DNA of 64,000 nucleotides from Flammula alnicola. Its lineage: Eukaryota > Basidiomycota > Agaricomycetes > Agaricales > Strophariaceae. A model generated the notes under the pieces. That model searched no databases. It worked only from the letters and a program-made list of their open reading frames with translations, and was not told the DNA's origin. The translations under genes were made by a program, and so were the position numbers. Where the stretch lies: contig JADNRV010000064.1 of NCBI GenBank assembly GCA_015499995.1, positions 62,001-126,000 on the forward strand, written 5' to 3'. Below, one piece after another: positions 1-12,559 of the stretch; within the stretch, counting starts at the first letter, position 1; every line of letters begins with the position of its first letter.

Positions 1-667
1 GTGCTGTTATACCATACCGCTGCAGGCTCTTGGTTGAGAGAGAGTGGGTGTATGGGAGGCCGGAGGCGTGGGTGGTGTTGGGCCCGTGTATTGGGTTTGT
101 GTGTTTCGTGTTTGGGATGTTTTGGAGGCGTATGGGGGTTGAACGTTGAACGTTGAACGTTGAGGATGAGATGATGAGGACGAGGTTTGGAAGGGAGTGG
201 GAGGTGTGGGCGGGCGCGGTTAGGTATCGACTAGTGCCGCCGGGTGTGTATTAGATACACAAAAATAAATAGTTGCCAGTGATCAGTATGTACTCGACGA
301 GGAGAGGAGAGGGACGAAGGCAAAAAAAAACACCAACAAAAATTTGCACAGCCACGCCTTCCTCCTCCTCCTCCCTCTTCAAGCTTCGCCTCCCTCGTTC
401 TCCTCGGCTGCGACCTCTACGTCTATGGCCGTTGAACAATAAACATGCTCTACTGTTGGCAACGGGTGTAGGTAACCCGGGGACAATTTCATATGGTGAG
501 TCTCCTCGAAGTCTTCCTTTCCAACCGTGTCTCATATTGCACTGCGAGTTAATCCATGTTCATGTTAATTACTGGTTTACAGGTTAAACAAATTACAAGT
601 TGGAACACACTTAAGCACGGCCTCGAAACGACTTCGACATCTTCATAAATTCGGATAGTCACTTCCT
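1..667. other. No supported gene; short GTTGAAC tandem repeat
   Basis: Open frames on both strands between 251 and 587 overlap and resemble no family I know. A heptamer GTTGAAC is repeated about 3.6 times near 138-163. The stretch 340-400 is pyrimidine-rich (CCTCCTCCTC). It is probably the 3' flank of the minus-strand kinase gene that ends at 668. Confidence 0.4.
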
Positions 668-2952
668 TCAGGTCGTCATACAATGAGTGCTAGCACTGGC
701 AGCAGCCAGTTTCCTCGATCGCGAGGGCCTCGGTTTTTCAGGATCTGGCGCGCTTTTTACACATTTCGCGGGGTGGTCCGGCGGTGCCTCTTCGGCCTCC
801 TCCTTAAGAGGTTCCAACGGGGGTTCGTAGGATTCCAGTTTCCTTTTCTTGCTTCCTGTAAGCCCGTATCCCTCCTTATCGTGGTCAGGCGTCCAATTTT
901 CTGTATCAGGAAGGACTTTGCATGTCTCTTCAAGGATGTTGATCGTATGCTGGTGCTTGATTTCTGCATTTTTCTTCATGAACATCTTTTTTCGACGCAT
1001 GGCTTCAGGTCATTAAAATAGGGTGCAAACAAACTCAGGACAGAGTCGTCGAAGATTCCTTCGTCGGACCTCATATATATCCTTTTGCTGCGTCCGACTT
1101 TCACGAAGATTTTGCCAGCAATCCATGTCTCGATGTCTGTTTGCATAATGTCGAAGTTCTGCCTCTCAGCGTTGTTAGGCCCTGAATAATGCCAGCAGAT
1201 CCAGAGCAACACATAGAAGAACGACTCCATGTCATGACGAGGCTTCTGTTCCTCGCCATCGGGTAGTCCCATTAGGATTTCAAATTTCAATGGCCATGAA
1301 TGGTAGTTTTCCCTGAAAGATGATATTCAAGGTATGTATCCATTTCAAAGGCGACGAATATGTTTTCTTACGGTTCGGTGACCAACAGTAGCGGTGTCTC
1401 TGCCCAGCCCATCTTCCCTCACGAGGAGAGCATCATCGAGATCAATGAGGATCCCCCTCCGCATCTGACTATTCACTCCTGCGTCCGCGATCTGCGGTTT
1501 GATGGAAGACGCCTCTGAATCTCTTTCGTCTGTAGGATTTGGCTTCGTCTCCTTCGATAAAGTGGGTCGATACATCATTATGTTGTTCACGCTAATATCT
1601 CAATGTAGAATCTTCTTTTCTTCTACCAGTCGCCGATGGGCTATTCAAAAGTTAGATAGCTAGACGAACACGACAATGACTCAGCTCACCTTCAATGGCG
1701 TCGATCAGCACCGAAATCGGTTCTTTTTTCGTCGAGAAATAAGGCAATCCCTCGGCGAGGGGAGGTGCTGACTGTCCGGCGATGGGCTCGAATCTCAACT
1801 CCGCGTACCAATCTTCGTCGTGATAATTCTTGGCGTCGATCACTTCCCGGATATACATAAGCCGTCGTGTCGTCGCTGCCGTCAACTTGCACAATATATT
1901 CTGCGACCATATACGCAATCCTCTCCACGTTATCGGTCATTTTCATTATTTCGGGTTCGGTAAGGCCTCTGGAAACATCGGCCCAGGTGTTCTTGATCAC
2001 ATAGTCGGCGCCATCGAAGCGAGCATGCCAGCAAACCGTGCCCCTGCCCCGGATAGTGTCGCTAATAAACAAAGGCTTGATGATCTCGTATTCCTTGTCG
2101 GCGACAGTCACGAATCTCTTTCCTCCAGGTCCATGTCTGATGGTGGGATCGAAGCCGATGGCAGAGGGGTCGGAGAGAGTCAACTCAGTGAGGCGCATCA
2201 ACATCTTCGGCTCCTTTTCAAGGTCAAACTTGACGGAACCAACGACTTCAGCGCGATCGACGTAGACACGAACCTCGGTTTGACAAAAAGAGATTCCGAT
2301 ATGGAATCGACGTTCGTCCTGAGATGAGAAGACCATATAGGCCCCATTGGTGAGTTAGATCTCCATGTGTTGCTGGTGTTTAATTTCGATGTTGGATGTG
2401 AGTTCTGCGCTCACCTTGACGGTCGTCCATAAAAAGGGTCTCTCCCTCTTCAGTGAGGTTGAGGTCGGGCTTTCGTACGGCGGATAGCCCACCGGACAGC
2501 GGCTTCGTATCGTGCTGTTGTCCCAGCGTCGTGGCTTGGAAGGTACGTTTGCATTTGAATTCTTTTTTGAAAATTTTATGGATCGCAGTACCGATGCTGT
2601 TGAGGAATACCGCTAGCTCGGCCTCCACCTTGCCACCTTGGGAAGGGACAGTTAGGTCCGGGCACCCCACCCAGGTTTTGCGTTTCAGGTTCCAACAATG
2701 GTTTTTTTAATTCATAAGCTGGTCCGCCAGCACGTCAACGCCAAGAGGGAGAACACTATCTGGGAACAAATGCTCGACCACTCCTTGAACGAGCCAGACT
2801 GCGTCGCTATTTTCACCAACTCTGACCTTCTTCGCACTCTGTCTAATCGAGGTACGTCGAGCAGTTGCCTCTCGTGTAATTCCTCCTTGAGTGCTGGATG
2901 CATGCGGACGTGCGTGAGGAGCTTTTTTGGGTTGGGGTCGCTGGTCAGCCAT
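668..2952 (-). CDS. FunK1-type fungal protein kinase, multi-exon, frame possibly damaged
   Basis: Fungal-type protein kinase of the FunK1 family, which is expanded in Agaricomycetes; individual members have no known substrate. The start chosen is the ATG at 2952, giving MADQRPQPKK and a basic N-terminus. A segment before the kinase domain (about 2670-2400) contains AVRKPDLNL. The core at 2336-1650 includes RFDGADYVIKNTW, typical of FunK1. The segment RGILIDLDDALLV (near 1450) occupies the DFG-like position, and RHDMESFFYVLLWICWHYSG (near 1225) is the family's most recognisable block. The tail after about 1000 is rich in K, E and P. Joining the core to the tail near 985-990 seems to need one extra base in an A-run, and the A-run near 2702 also breaks the frame. 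The gene may therefore be a pseudogene or carry sequence errors. Family assignment is secure; exon ends are approximate. Confidence 0.65.
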
Positions 2953-4026
2953 CTTGGAGCAGCAAAGACCGAATGAGTTAGTCTGCTTACATTCGGGCCA
3001 AATATACAATCTGGTGGGCTACTGCGGCACTGTGGCACGGTTTACGATGACGGCGAATGGGAAAGGTAGTTGAACTCCAACGCACCACCGTAAAGCCTCG
3101 TAAAGCCTCGTAAAGCTTTAAGCGTTGGATATTGGGCCATGTCACGTTACCGCGCTAGACAATGGAGATTACGATTAGATTAGAGTTACATATCGCTCAG
3201 TTAATCGTCGACAGCCCAATCTTGAAGCCGACTTTGGAGCAGTACATTCTCCAGGTCCTAAACCCCCCCCCCCCCGGCCAGGACATCTAATTCTCCGTTC
3301 AAATACCACTTCTGCATTATGGTTGAGTGTCACCTCTCTGCACGAGATGCACGGTTCCATCCAGATACTTACCTCCGTCCCCCAGTACCACCGTTTATGC
3401 ACGCTTTAAAGGCGGATATGACTCGCGATTATATTCTCGAACTCGCCGCCGACCCTCCTGCATACACCACCGCTAACACCCTCTAAGATCAATCTTTTAG
3501 TCCGAATTCTTTAATCCTAGTATAAGTGGTGGCTCAGCCAGAGGCTTAGGATGGAAGCTTAAAACGCATTTGACGTCTTCTCAACTCGTCGTTGGGATCG
3601 TGGAGATGGTTCTTGGGTAGCGTTAATCCTGGGATCATATGATGCTTTCAATCTCCGGTGCTCGACAATCCTCCTTTTCTCACTTTCATCTTTTCTCTTG
3701 CTCCTCTACCACTTTCCCAATGCCTTCGTTCGGTTGGGATTCATATGGATATCTACACCGGTGGGCGGGCGTTAGTTTGAGTCCGCATTAGTCTCATAGT
3801 CAGCGTCATCGTTGACACCTCAAATTTCAAACATCTTCGGACTCAAAATATTAGCGTTCATTTCCAGCTCTACAGTCGGCATTGGATGGTGTATGACCAA
3901 CAGCGAACTTGATGCGGTGGGATGCAGTATTTCTGAGGCAACTTTCATTCAGTCGTATGTCCGGATCCTGCTTAAAAGAAGATAGATTCCAGCCTTAAAC
4001 TAGTGCACACTTGCATAGTAACCACT
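2953..4026. other. Intergenic region, no gene recognised
   Basis: It lies upstream of the FunK1 gene and downstream of the polyamine oxidase, both on the minus strand. It holds a run of 13 C at 3263-3275 and three copies of a CGTAAAGCCT-like heptamer near 3089-3118. No open frame here has a recognisable product. Confidence 0.4.
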
Positions 4027-6034
4027 CTAATTATTTTCATATGGAAGAGAATTTGTGATCTGGGGAAAGCGTTCCATATCCGAGCATAACCCCCCTTTGA
4101 TACAATTTGCAATCGTGGTGGCGATGTCGAGGCCTTCAAAATACGCTCCATGCAAGAAACCTGGTCATTTTGCGCGCACCATCAGTCTCAAAAGACTTCC
4201 GTCTCTACGAGCCCAGTGAAATTACGCACCGAAATATTTTCTACTAGTCGCTTCACCGGCAAAGAAAAGCCTTTCGACATTCGCTCGCAAGTTGTCGAGA
4301 TGCTGGCTGGCGAACGACGGTGGCCAATTTGAATACGAGCCTCGGAAAAGAGGGTTGGTATGCCATCGCGGGAAGAAGAACTCCAGGGGTTCTGGGACGG
4401 TAACATTGGGGAACATGGATCGCACGACACCCATTACTTCTTCCTGTACCTGATTATCGGACAGAGCCTCTATTCTCACAGAAAAATCGCCCTTTTCAAT
4501 GTGTTAAACGCTGGACGGCGTACCTAAGTAGGATTCAATTTGATTTACTCACCGTCACTGTTACGAAAACGATGCCAGATCCAGGGAAGAAGTTGGGATG
4601 GTCCAAACTCTGCCACACGGGATATCTTCCTCTCTCGGAGTCTGCAAAAACGGCCATGTAAATGCCCAAGTTAAACGTTTAGGATCTCTACGAGGGGAAA
4701 TTTTGAAAGAACCTCTGTATCAAACCAGAACTTCTGGGGGAATCGCAAGAAAATTTTCGTGTAAGTTGCCATCACCATGCTCTGGATCGCCTCCTGCTTG
4801 AAATCTATTTTTTGGCGTATTAGCTTAAGTACGTACTTCGCAGTGAATAGCAACTGAGAGCATACCAGGTAGTTCTGGATTAAATTGTACGTCATCATTC
4901 TGCAGCACTCCCAAGCTAAATGTGCACAAGGCGTAGTCGGCGCTGAGTTTCTCCCTACTGTTCAGCGTGACGGAGACGCCGGCATTTGAATAAGATATCG
5001 TCTTGACCGTTGCGTTGAGTCTCTTTTGGTTCGCTTGGAGAAACTCGTCTGCTTCCAATTGGATTAAAGTTTTGAATCCCCGTTGGTCAATCGACATCTG
5101 GTTGTCGGCTGAGAACCCGCCCTGGTCAGTGTTGTAGGTGAAATTGTTTCCCTATATATTTCGTGAGGCCGCCTGACATTATAAAAAGAAAAAAGAAAAG
5201 TCCCTACCCAAGATGAAGCAATCAGCGAAGATTCCTCGGGAGTCTGAGCATATTCCCAGTCGAACTGAAAGATACAGTCAGCATTATAAAATCGCCCTGG
5301 AATTGATATATTCTCATATATACCTGATAGTACTCGGCGGCTCGAGCATGAGGATCTTGTGATTTCGCTTTAATAAAGGAGTAGCCAGTTCGCGCTGAAG
5401 TATCAACAAGGCTTCCATCAACACGGGCGCCTAAATCAATGGTAGACAAATAAGGCAAGTTAAAAAATTATCCAACTGTGGGTTGGGATAAAAATACTTA
5501 AGACGCACCACCTAGAACAGTAAGACTTGTGAAATTATCGCCAGACTGATTGAAGACATCTAGCCAATCGACAAATCCAGTACTGTCATACGTCGCTACA
5601 AGAGTCGAAGGGTCAGATCTGAATCGAGACGCGGTCTTGCGGGGAATCTACTCACTGACACTCCCAAACCAATCGTTAAACTGAGTCTTGACGTCGTGCT
5701 TCTTCGCCAGCACAAAAATCGGATTCGCGGGTCCGTTCCCACTCTGGGTACCCTGTATCCAATTCGGGCCTTGCTCGATTGTCTTGTTCGCAAACGTCGC
5801 CGTCATCATCCTCCCGCCAAGCTCGCCGCGAGCTTCAACAATGACAAAGTCATCGATACCGCTCTCGTGCAGAGTGCGTGCGGCTATGACACCAGCCACA
5901 CCGCCTCCAAGGATAAGCACCTTGGGGTGTTTGGACGCGCCAGCCGTGCCTTGCGCTGCGACAGAGCGTGCGGCCGAGCCAAGCAGAAGAAGGGCAGATA
6001 AAATTCGAACCCTGAAGGAAAGTAGACCCATCAT
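4027..6034 (-). CDS. Secreted FAD-dependent polyamine (amine) oxidase
   Basis: Flavin amine oxidase family. These enzymes oxidise polyamines or related amines with release of H2O2; the exact substrate cannot be read from sequence. The ATG at 6034 is preferred over one at 6139 because it directly begins a signal peptide (MMGLLSFRV, hydrophobic LSALLLLG, cleavage near SVAAQ). The Rossmann motif VLILGGGVAGVIAARTL and the dinucleotide-binding continuation VEARGELGGRM follow. GPNWIQG is typical of polyamine oxidases. A middle exon at about 5097-4872 carries YALCTFSLGVLQ. The C-terminal FAD motif FFAGEATSRKYFG continues into LHGAYFEGLDIATTIANCI, with a stop at 4027. There are about eight exons. The second runs 5596-5519 after a phase-preserving intron. 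No frame break was noticed in the parts traced. Confidence 0.85.
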
Positions 6035-6518
6035 GGCACGTGTATGCACGAAGTTGAGGGTGAAGGAGGGTGGGGGAAGATGGGCGCCAACTATTGGCGT
6101 CGCGCTAAATAAATGTAATGCGATCCGATCTGACGCCAAACTCTTGCCACTTGCTTTAGATTTATGTGAACAAGCACCTTCTTATCTTGGGTCAGTCGTA
6201 ATATTGAGTTTGCGATCAACTCTCTCAGGTCACGACCCACGGGTCTCAGGGGGAGTCGGCAGTTACTGAGCGACGAGGTCGGAAAGAACTACCCACCTGA
6301 GCACTCCACGGGTCCATATGGACAGCATGTCGAACTTCCCCAGGTTCCACCCACGGTGCCAGAGTTTCACAGACTTCTTTCAGCTTTCCAGCTTACGCGT
6401 CGGGAGATAACAAGATAAGGACATTGCATCAACAATCATGATCGAGCCCGTTTCTAGGATAAGGACTAAGGCCGCCTCTCGGAGGTTAGTGATGGTGGAT
6501 ATGTATTGTGCCCTCCTG
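6035..6518. other. Intergenic, likely promoter of the polyamine oxidase and 3' flank of the ARMT1-like gene
   Basis: The two flanking genes are both on the minus strand, so this 484-bp gap holds the 5' region of the oxidase and the 3' untranslated region of the DUF89 gene. No coding sequence or RNA gene was recognised. Confidence 0.35.
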
Positions 6519-8934
6519 TTACCTCTTCTCAGATTTCTGCAAGAACGACACCAAGGCATACCTAGAACGAATTGCATTCGTGAGTCAGCCTGTCAATTTC
6601 GATGCCGCATTCACACCTACCGCCCATCTACCCTCCATTTCTCATTACTCTGATCGAGCCGTTCGGCGACATCTTTGGCGACACCGACAACGACATCGGC
6701 TTTATTGGTTCGGAGACTGAGAATGGGAAATGATCCGGCCAAAGGACCTGATGGAATGTACATATTAAATAAATTCAATTAGAGAGATAACACGAGGTTG
6801 CAGCTGGTGACGCACCTATCGCTTCCGCGAAGGGTGTCCACGCGGGCCAGCGTACGTCACCTGTAAGCCTGATCCACGACCATGAGCATGTAGTACGTGA
6901 AGTATATTTGTCTGCGACTTACTTTCTAAAACTGAAACGAAGGGTGTCATTTTGACCACGCATATTAATCATTCTTCAAAGAACGTACTTGAGATCACCC
7001 TTTACCTTCAGTCAATATTACCGAAGTCTGAAAGTCATGCCAACGGCTCACTTTAAATACAACAAGTCCACTCTCCTTCAACATCCCAAAGGTCAGTGGC
7101 GCGTCCGTCTCCATATCCCAATACGGTCTAGGGGTCGTCCAAAATTCGGCGCTCTTGCTCGCAGAGTCACCGCCAAGAGGAGTATCCACAGGAACAGACA
7201 AGCAAAATATTCCTTTGTCGAGGTATGATCTCCATCGAGAGACCATCTGAGAGAGATTTTCTAGCTGGACCCTCGATTCGGGGCCATCCGTAGCTTCAAC
7301 GGGGAAGAAAGACGATTCGGCAAGCGCAGCAAATGTGTCCTTAAAATCAGGAGGCGTCACATCCGACACAAACCAAGGAATGAGCTTGGGACTGAAAGGA
7401 TTTGGGTATTAGTTTCATGCAGCTGGTATAAGCCTTGTCCACGACGACGACTTACTGGAATACAGCTTTCGAGACGTAAGGCGTATACGTGACCAGAAAG
7501 TCAGCGAAAACTAGGTCTGTAAAGAGCTGCAAGGTCCTTAGCAGTTACATGGGCCGATATAGTTACGATATGATGGCTACCTCGAAGCCAGCTGCGAAAG
7601 ACCAAAATAATAAATATCAATCAATACTTCCACGATTAAAATGCAGTAAGAAACTGACAATTATCCAAGATAAAGTCAACTTGGTCGTGCTTCAAAGTCT
7701 GTATGTGTTTCCAGACGGACTCCTCGTCGTCTTTAAGGATGAATTTTTGTCTCGCAGCCTGTGCTTCTTTCCCCACTGACTGCAAGTGCTGAATATCCGC
7801 TTGCGACAGGTGGGTAAGCAGCGACAGATCCTGGAACGATAGATTGAAACAGAGTCAGGGACGTGGAGAGAGAAGATGAGGGTCACTGACTGTTGCATTG
7901 CCCCTAAACGTCTCGTCAGAGCCAATATCCATGATTCCGCGATGCACCACGCCAATAAATGTAAACATACCAAAGACACATCTGGATCATCTCATTAAAT
8001 AAAACCTTCAGCTTTTCGGGATCCGATTTGATGTCTTCTTCGTCGGTTCCAAGTTCGTGCATAGTAGTTGCAATCTCTACATGAAATCATTAGGATTATC
8101 GAGGCAGAGAAGGAATACATCGGCGACATCAACTTACGAAGAATAGATTTTCTAGATTGTTTGAAAGTCCTCATTTTCTGCTCATAGAAGGGATCCTCTT
8201 CCTTCCAACTGTCTGTTTGCATAAAGAAAGATCGAAGAAGGCGATACCTATATTTATATAAGAGTACTTGTCCATGGTGTTATCGATGAGTACATACAAA
8301 TAACATCTGCAGAACAAGATAACGATTAACGCTGAAAGCAGGGATGGGATGACCACGTACTCAGCGAATAGCCATGGCGCAGTAAACCATGTGTTCCTTT
8401 TATCTTCTTCCAACGCCGCGAGTTCCGAATTGTAAAGGTCTGCGCTTGCTTCGCCATCGTCTGGAATACATCTACGTCAAGGTCAGCACAACGGAACAAG
8501 AAAACTCTCTGCGAAGAGCAAGACTCACTCCAATGGCCTATCCCTGGCCATCTCATACTTCAATTTGCTCACTTTCTCGATGATCCCGGTGCCTTCTGTG
8601 ACTTTCTTCTGCAAAGCAGCTCTCTTCTCGCCATCGCCATCGGCGATCCCGTTCAGTTGTATTGACAGTGTATGGCACGCATTATGCAGATAATCAACGA
8701 CGCCAGTGATGATGATCGGCCAGCGTTTGACGACGGTTTCGTATCTGGCAGAAAACGCATGAAGGCGTTGTTTAGAGAGAAGGTCGCGGATGAAATCAAG
8801 ATGAAATAACTCACGAGAATCTGAAGCGAATGAAACGCAGAATAAGTGAGGATGGGAGATTGCACCGATTGTTGAATTGCTTACCCGGACTTGTCAGTTG
8901 GATCGTAGGGCGGGTAAGGCGACAAAAAGGTCAT
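6519..8934 (-). CDS. DUF89 / ARMT1-like damage-control phosphatase family protein
   Basis: DUF89 family (ARMT1-like): metal-dependent proteins described as damage-control phosphatases and, for human ARMT1, as a carboxyl methyltransferase. The protein opens MTFLSPYPPYDPTD at 8934. Joining exons gives SGFSYETVVKRWP, then ADGDGEKRAALQKKV, then NTWFTAPWLFAE (about 8395), a DUF89 hallmark. The metal and catalytic motif reads FILDNSGFELFTDLVFADF, with the expected Asp-Asn pair. A block DFKDTFAALAESSFFPVEA follows near 7350. The C-terminus reads KWRVDGRYALVSF and ends in a TAA at 6519. Two micro-exons are needed: 6 nt at 8815-8820 and 11 nt at 7581-7591. Each has its own AG acceptor and GT donor, and each restores family sequence. 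Substrate and biological role are not determinable here. Confidence 0.85.
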
Positions 8935-9237
8935 CGTCGTATCTAACTTAGCAACCCCAGCTTTTCAAAATCATCTCGGGCCGGGTGAAGAGTTGCCGAA
9001 CGCCTCTAATGTTACTTACCCACTTCGCGAATTCTCCTTACTAATGCTCATGCATAAAAGAACCTCCCCATTCCATCGCCAGAGACTCCCACACTGGGCA
9101 ACGTATATACACCTCCATTGACTGGAATATTCCCGCCTGAACATACCCAGTCAGACACCATACTTACTTTTTATCCGAACTGGCAGGTCCCGAAAAAAAC
9201 CCTTATTGAAGTATAAGTAGCAGGAAATTTACATCAT

Positions 9238-10418
9238 TCAAGTTATTTTTACTCGCAGTGGTTCTGAGGCATATTGCGTACAAGACGAAACTTCCACTTC
9301 TCCCCCTGAAGACCGTTGGAGCAGTCCAATCTGACCGGACGCTCGGAAGGAGGAGCTCGGATACGCGTCGAGCACGCCGTTGGGTATAGCGTCGCAGGCA
9401 AAGAGTGGAATCTGTCGGACAAGGAGACGCGCTGGCACACAAGACCGTGCACAGCCGCTGATGGAATCTAAGTATATGGAAAATACACGACGTACCATCG
9501 TAAAGAACACGCACATGCCCAAGCTGTGGAAGAGCTCCAATCCGAAGCTACCAAGAACTCGTCCGGCGAACTGATGAACCGGGAAATCTGCGGGAACGTA
9601 TTAAATTCTTTTCCAGCTAATGCGGTACAAGAACACCTTTGATCTCTCCGTGGTGTAAAACGGCACTGCTTGACCAAGATATAACTTTTGGAAAGAGTGA
9701 GCTCGAGCTTGAGGAATGGGTCATGATTGAAATATCTCCCGCTTTACACTCGTATGTCGGCAGCGAATTATACGTATTATGTCCTGGATATAGGGAGGAG
9801 AAGATGGGTAGCTCGCATAGAAGGGGGGAATCTGCACATTCTTTGGTGTATTCCTCGAGCGCTTGGCTTGCAACGAGTTGAGTTCCAGTATTAAATATTA
9901 TGGCCTTGGGCTGAGATTCCTTGAGTAAATGTGCAATGACGGTGGAAGAGAAGCGGGGAGATATGGGGAAGGCAATGACTCCTGCACGCATCAAGCCCTA
10001 CATATCAAACTAAGTATCCCGTCCATTATGAAGTACATAGTTGTAATATAAAAACACACAGCTATGGCGGTGAGGTACGTCATCGTATCTGAAGAGAGAC
10101 TGGATTGTGAAAATGATATGGTAAATGGCTATAGGACTTACCGGTCTTAAGAAGTATTACAACCACTGGTGCATGACAAGAACTGGCAGAGCGTCGGAAA
10201 TTGATGGCATTAGAAATCCATTGACCGGTACGATGAACCGCTGGAACAAGTTCCTGGTAGGCATAAGATCTCAAACATGTTCCGTCTCCCGTGGGATAAA
10301 TAAGAGCAGGGTGGGTCGGGTTTTCCTTGAAGTGAAAGTCGAGTGCGAACTCCAAAGGTAGGTCGTCAGGAGGGGGGGTGAAGACACAGGTATCTGAATC
10401 GCGAATGCTTGCAATCAT
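9238..10418 (-). pseudogene. N-terminal fragment of a fungal adenylate-forming enzyme (arm A copy)
   Basis: It resembles the N-terminal third of an AMP-binding (ANL superfamily) domain as found in fungal NRPS-like adenylate-forming reductases. It may start at the ATG at 10418. Recognisable segments are EFALDFHFKENPTHPALIYP, then VVVILLKT joined across an intron (donor GTAAGTCC) to DTMTYLTAIAG, then LMRAGVIAFPISPRF and HLLKESQPKAIIF. A Ser-rich HSSSSSSLFPK at about 9690 sits where the phosphate-binding A3 loop is expected. A short HSLGMCVF-like stretch follows, and family resemblance is then lost before stops at 9238 and 9203. The large C-terminal part, thiolation site and reductase are all absent. 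It is therefore a truncated relic, duplicated in part at 42820-43340. Confidence 0.6.
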
Positions 10419-11537
10419 ATTCGAGATTATGCGCTGAGAAACGGATTCGCGAATACATGGGTCTCTATAATAGCGCCCTATTCCTTGTCGCCCCAATCCA
10501 CATCAACATCACCGAATGATACCTCCCAGTATTATGGCCCATCCGATAGGAGTCCTCAGTCGGTGTACACTTGTTTCACACCCAGTTTCGACCTCTGTAC
10601 CTACCGAACGTGACGGATTGTACTGGTTTGGCCAAAAGGTGGGTACTGGCCGAAATCAAACCTGATGATAGCAATTTTATCTCAGCCCCAACATCGGCGG
10701 CGCAGCCAAGTTTTGCTTGTGGTAAATATAATCCCAATCTGATGGAGTCAGATGGACGGTGTTTTGTACTTCTGATATGGGGAACCTATTTACATAAAGA
10801 CGTCCAATTTCAAGTTCTGGATAATGTGATTCATATTACAACAATTTGTGGTTTCTGATGGAATTCATCATCTCTGGCGCAACCAAACTTTGTGTAGACC
10901 TAAAATCGCACGACCTTACTACTATACGAGGTCTACACTCGAGTTGAGCTATGCATTTCTTTCTGAATTTCGTGTTGATATATTAACTCAGATGTGTTTC
11001 ATTCTAAAGGTATACCCTGATTCCAGTTCGGAAGTTATTTCTGAGAGTAAATACTTAAGCTAGTAAGTGTCCCATACGCGTGCAGAGCGTGCAGTTACCG
11101 TGGAGAGTAGACTCCAAGCGCGCGAGCAAAGCACGCTCATGCACGCCTGCCACGCTTTTTTTTCTCCGCACAGGTGTAAGTCTGAAGCTATTTCAGATGA
11201 AAATGGGCGCTGTCCTGAGGTAACGTAACTTCGAATTGATACCTCGCGAATTTGACAGCGATGCATGAAGGAAGCATGAAGAGGGCACACAATGTGAAAC
11301 TTGAACTTTCCGATATCATCAGAAGGCCCAAAGTCTTGGAAGATTTATTTCTGGGGACATACAACGGTCTTCCGGACACTGTCCCACCCAGATTTTAAGT
11401 TTGGTGAAAGTGAGGATTCGATGTCCTCGCAGTCCGAATTCGAGGTGATGAAGTCCAAGGATCAGAAAAACGACGCTGAACATGTGAAGATGAGATGTGT
11501 AAATACCCGGGTGTGTGCAAGTTGCACATTAAGCTTA

Positions 11538-12260
11538 CAGCTATATTCAAAACGATAGAGCTAGTAGCGTCCTAATTAGCTACGGGTCACCTGCAGTGAG
11601 ATCAACCTCGGTTATCTCTGCCATCTTATTGGATGGAAACAAGATCACGGCAATTACCGACCTCGCGAGGTGGCTCGAGCCTCGACAAGTTACAACTCGA
11701 CTCAACTCGAAATTTCGAGTTATCCACCTCCGACTCGCCTCGCCGCGCCTCGACGGCAACACTGATGAATTTTATACTCCGACTAATGCCAAGATGTGGC
11801 TAAATCACTTAGATATCCACTGCGATTTTCATCTCTTCTGCTTCAACAACTTCCATTGCTGCTATGCCTCTACATCATTTACAACAATATACATCCATCT
11901 CTGCCTGCATCGAACAAAAAAATGGAGCAAAGGGCATGATGTGATGGTCCACTTTGAGGTGGTGTTTGGGGTACATTTGAGCCAATAAAATCCTCGGTTT
12001 CACTGACTTGAATCACTTGAGTTTTGTCGTCCATTATACTGTGTACAAATCGGTGCGCGTCGACGACGAAGACGTGTTTAACCAGTTGTCTGATGAGCCA
12101 GATATCAGCGGCATTCAGGCGGCAACTCTTCGGAGATCAAAAAATTGGAACGCGTTGGAAGGCTCCTGTGACCAGGCGTTATATCTTGCGGAGTACTTCC
12201 AGAGTGACGAACTGGCTAGCCAGGCTAGGTCGAAAAGCTGTATCGTTTTGAATATAGCTG
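11538..12260. mobile_element. 723-bp TA-flanked TIR element in arm A (MITE-like)
   Basis: Terminal inverted repeats begin CAGCTATATTCAAAACGATA at 11538 and end with its exact complement at 12260. TA dinucleotides flank it at 11536-11537 and 12261-12262. The corresponding site in arm B (TA at 40809-40810) is empty, which defines the ends to the base. TA target duplication with CAG-starting termini fits the Tc1/mariner superfamily. No transposase is seen. An internal open frame (12008-12472) runs through the right end and is not credible as a gene. Confidence 0.85.
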
Positions 12261-12318
12261 TAAATATCTTAAAATATCGACGTTTTGACCTGTATTTTTA
12301 TCTGATGCATCGCGGATA

Positions 12319-12559
12319 CTGTACCATTTTAATTTGTTCGGCCAGGAGTGTGACCTGTGACCATGTGGACGAAATTTCTAAGAAGCCTGTGACTGAGACA
12401 CATGCCGAAAATTCGGCCAATATGTATGCGAAGCGCTTGCGCCCCGCGGAGCGCTCCGGAGGTACCAACTGATCTGTGTGACCTGGGACAACCGTCCGAT
12501 TTCGACCACGTCCACAAGCCCTGTGACGCGTGACGGCCGAATTAATTAAGATGGTACAG
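12319..12559. mobile_element. 241-bp TA-flanked MITE in arm A
   Basis: The ends are CTGTACCATTTTAATT at 12319 and the near-complement AATTAAGATGGTACAG at 12559. The inverted repeats extend to about 26 bp, through TTCGGCC. TA flanks lie at 12317-12318 and 12560-12561. Arm B has a single unfilled TA at 40751-40752 in the context GGATATGG on the matching strand. It is non-autonomous and too short to encode a transposase. Confidence 0.85.

Noticed and set aside
251..587. Overlapping ~100-codon frames on both strands
   Set aside because: Driven by CCT/CTC-rich low complexity; no family resemblance, no intron logic.
3263..3275. Run of 13 C as a functional element
   Set aside because: An isolated homopolymer with no surrounding structure; also a likely place for length error.
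12008..12472. 154-codon frame as a gene in arm A
   Set aside because: It spans the right end of one TIR element and the left part of another, so it is a chimera of insertions.
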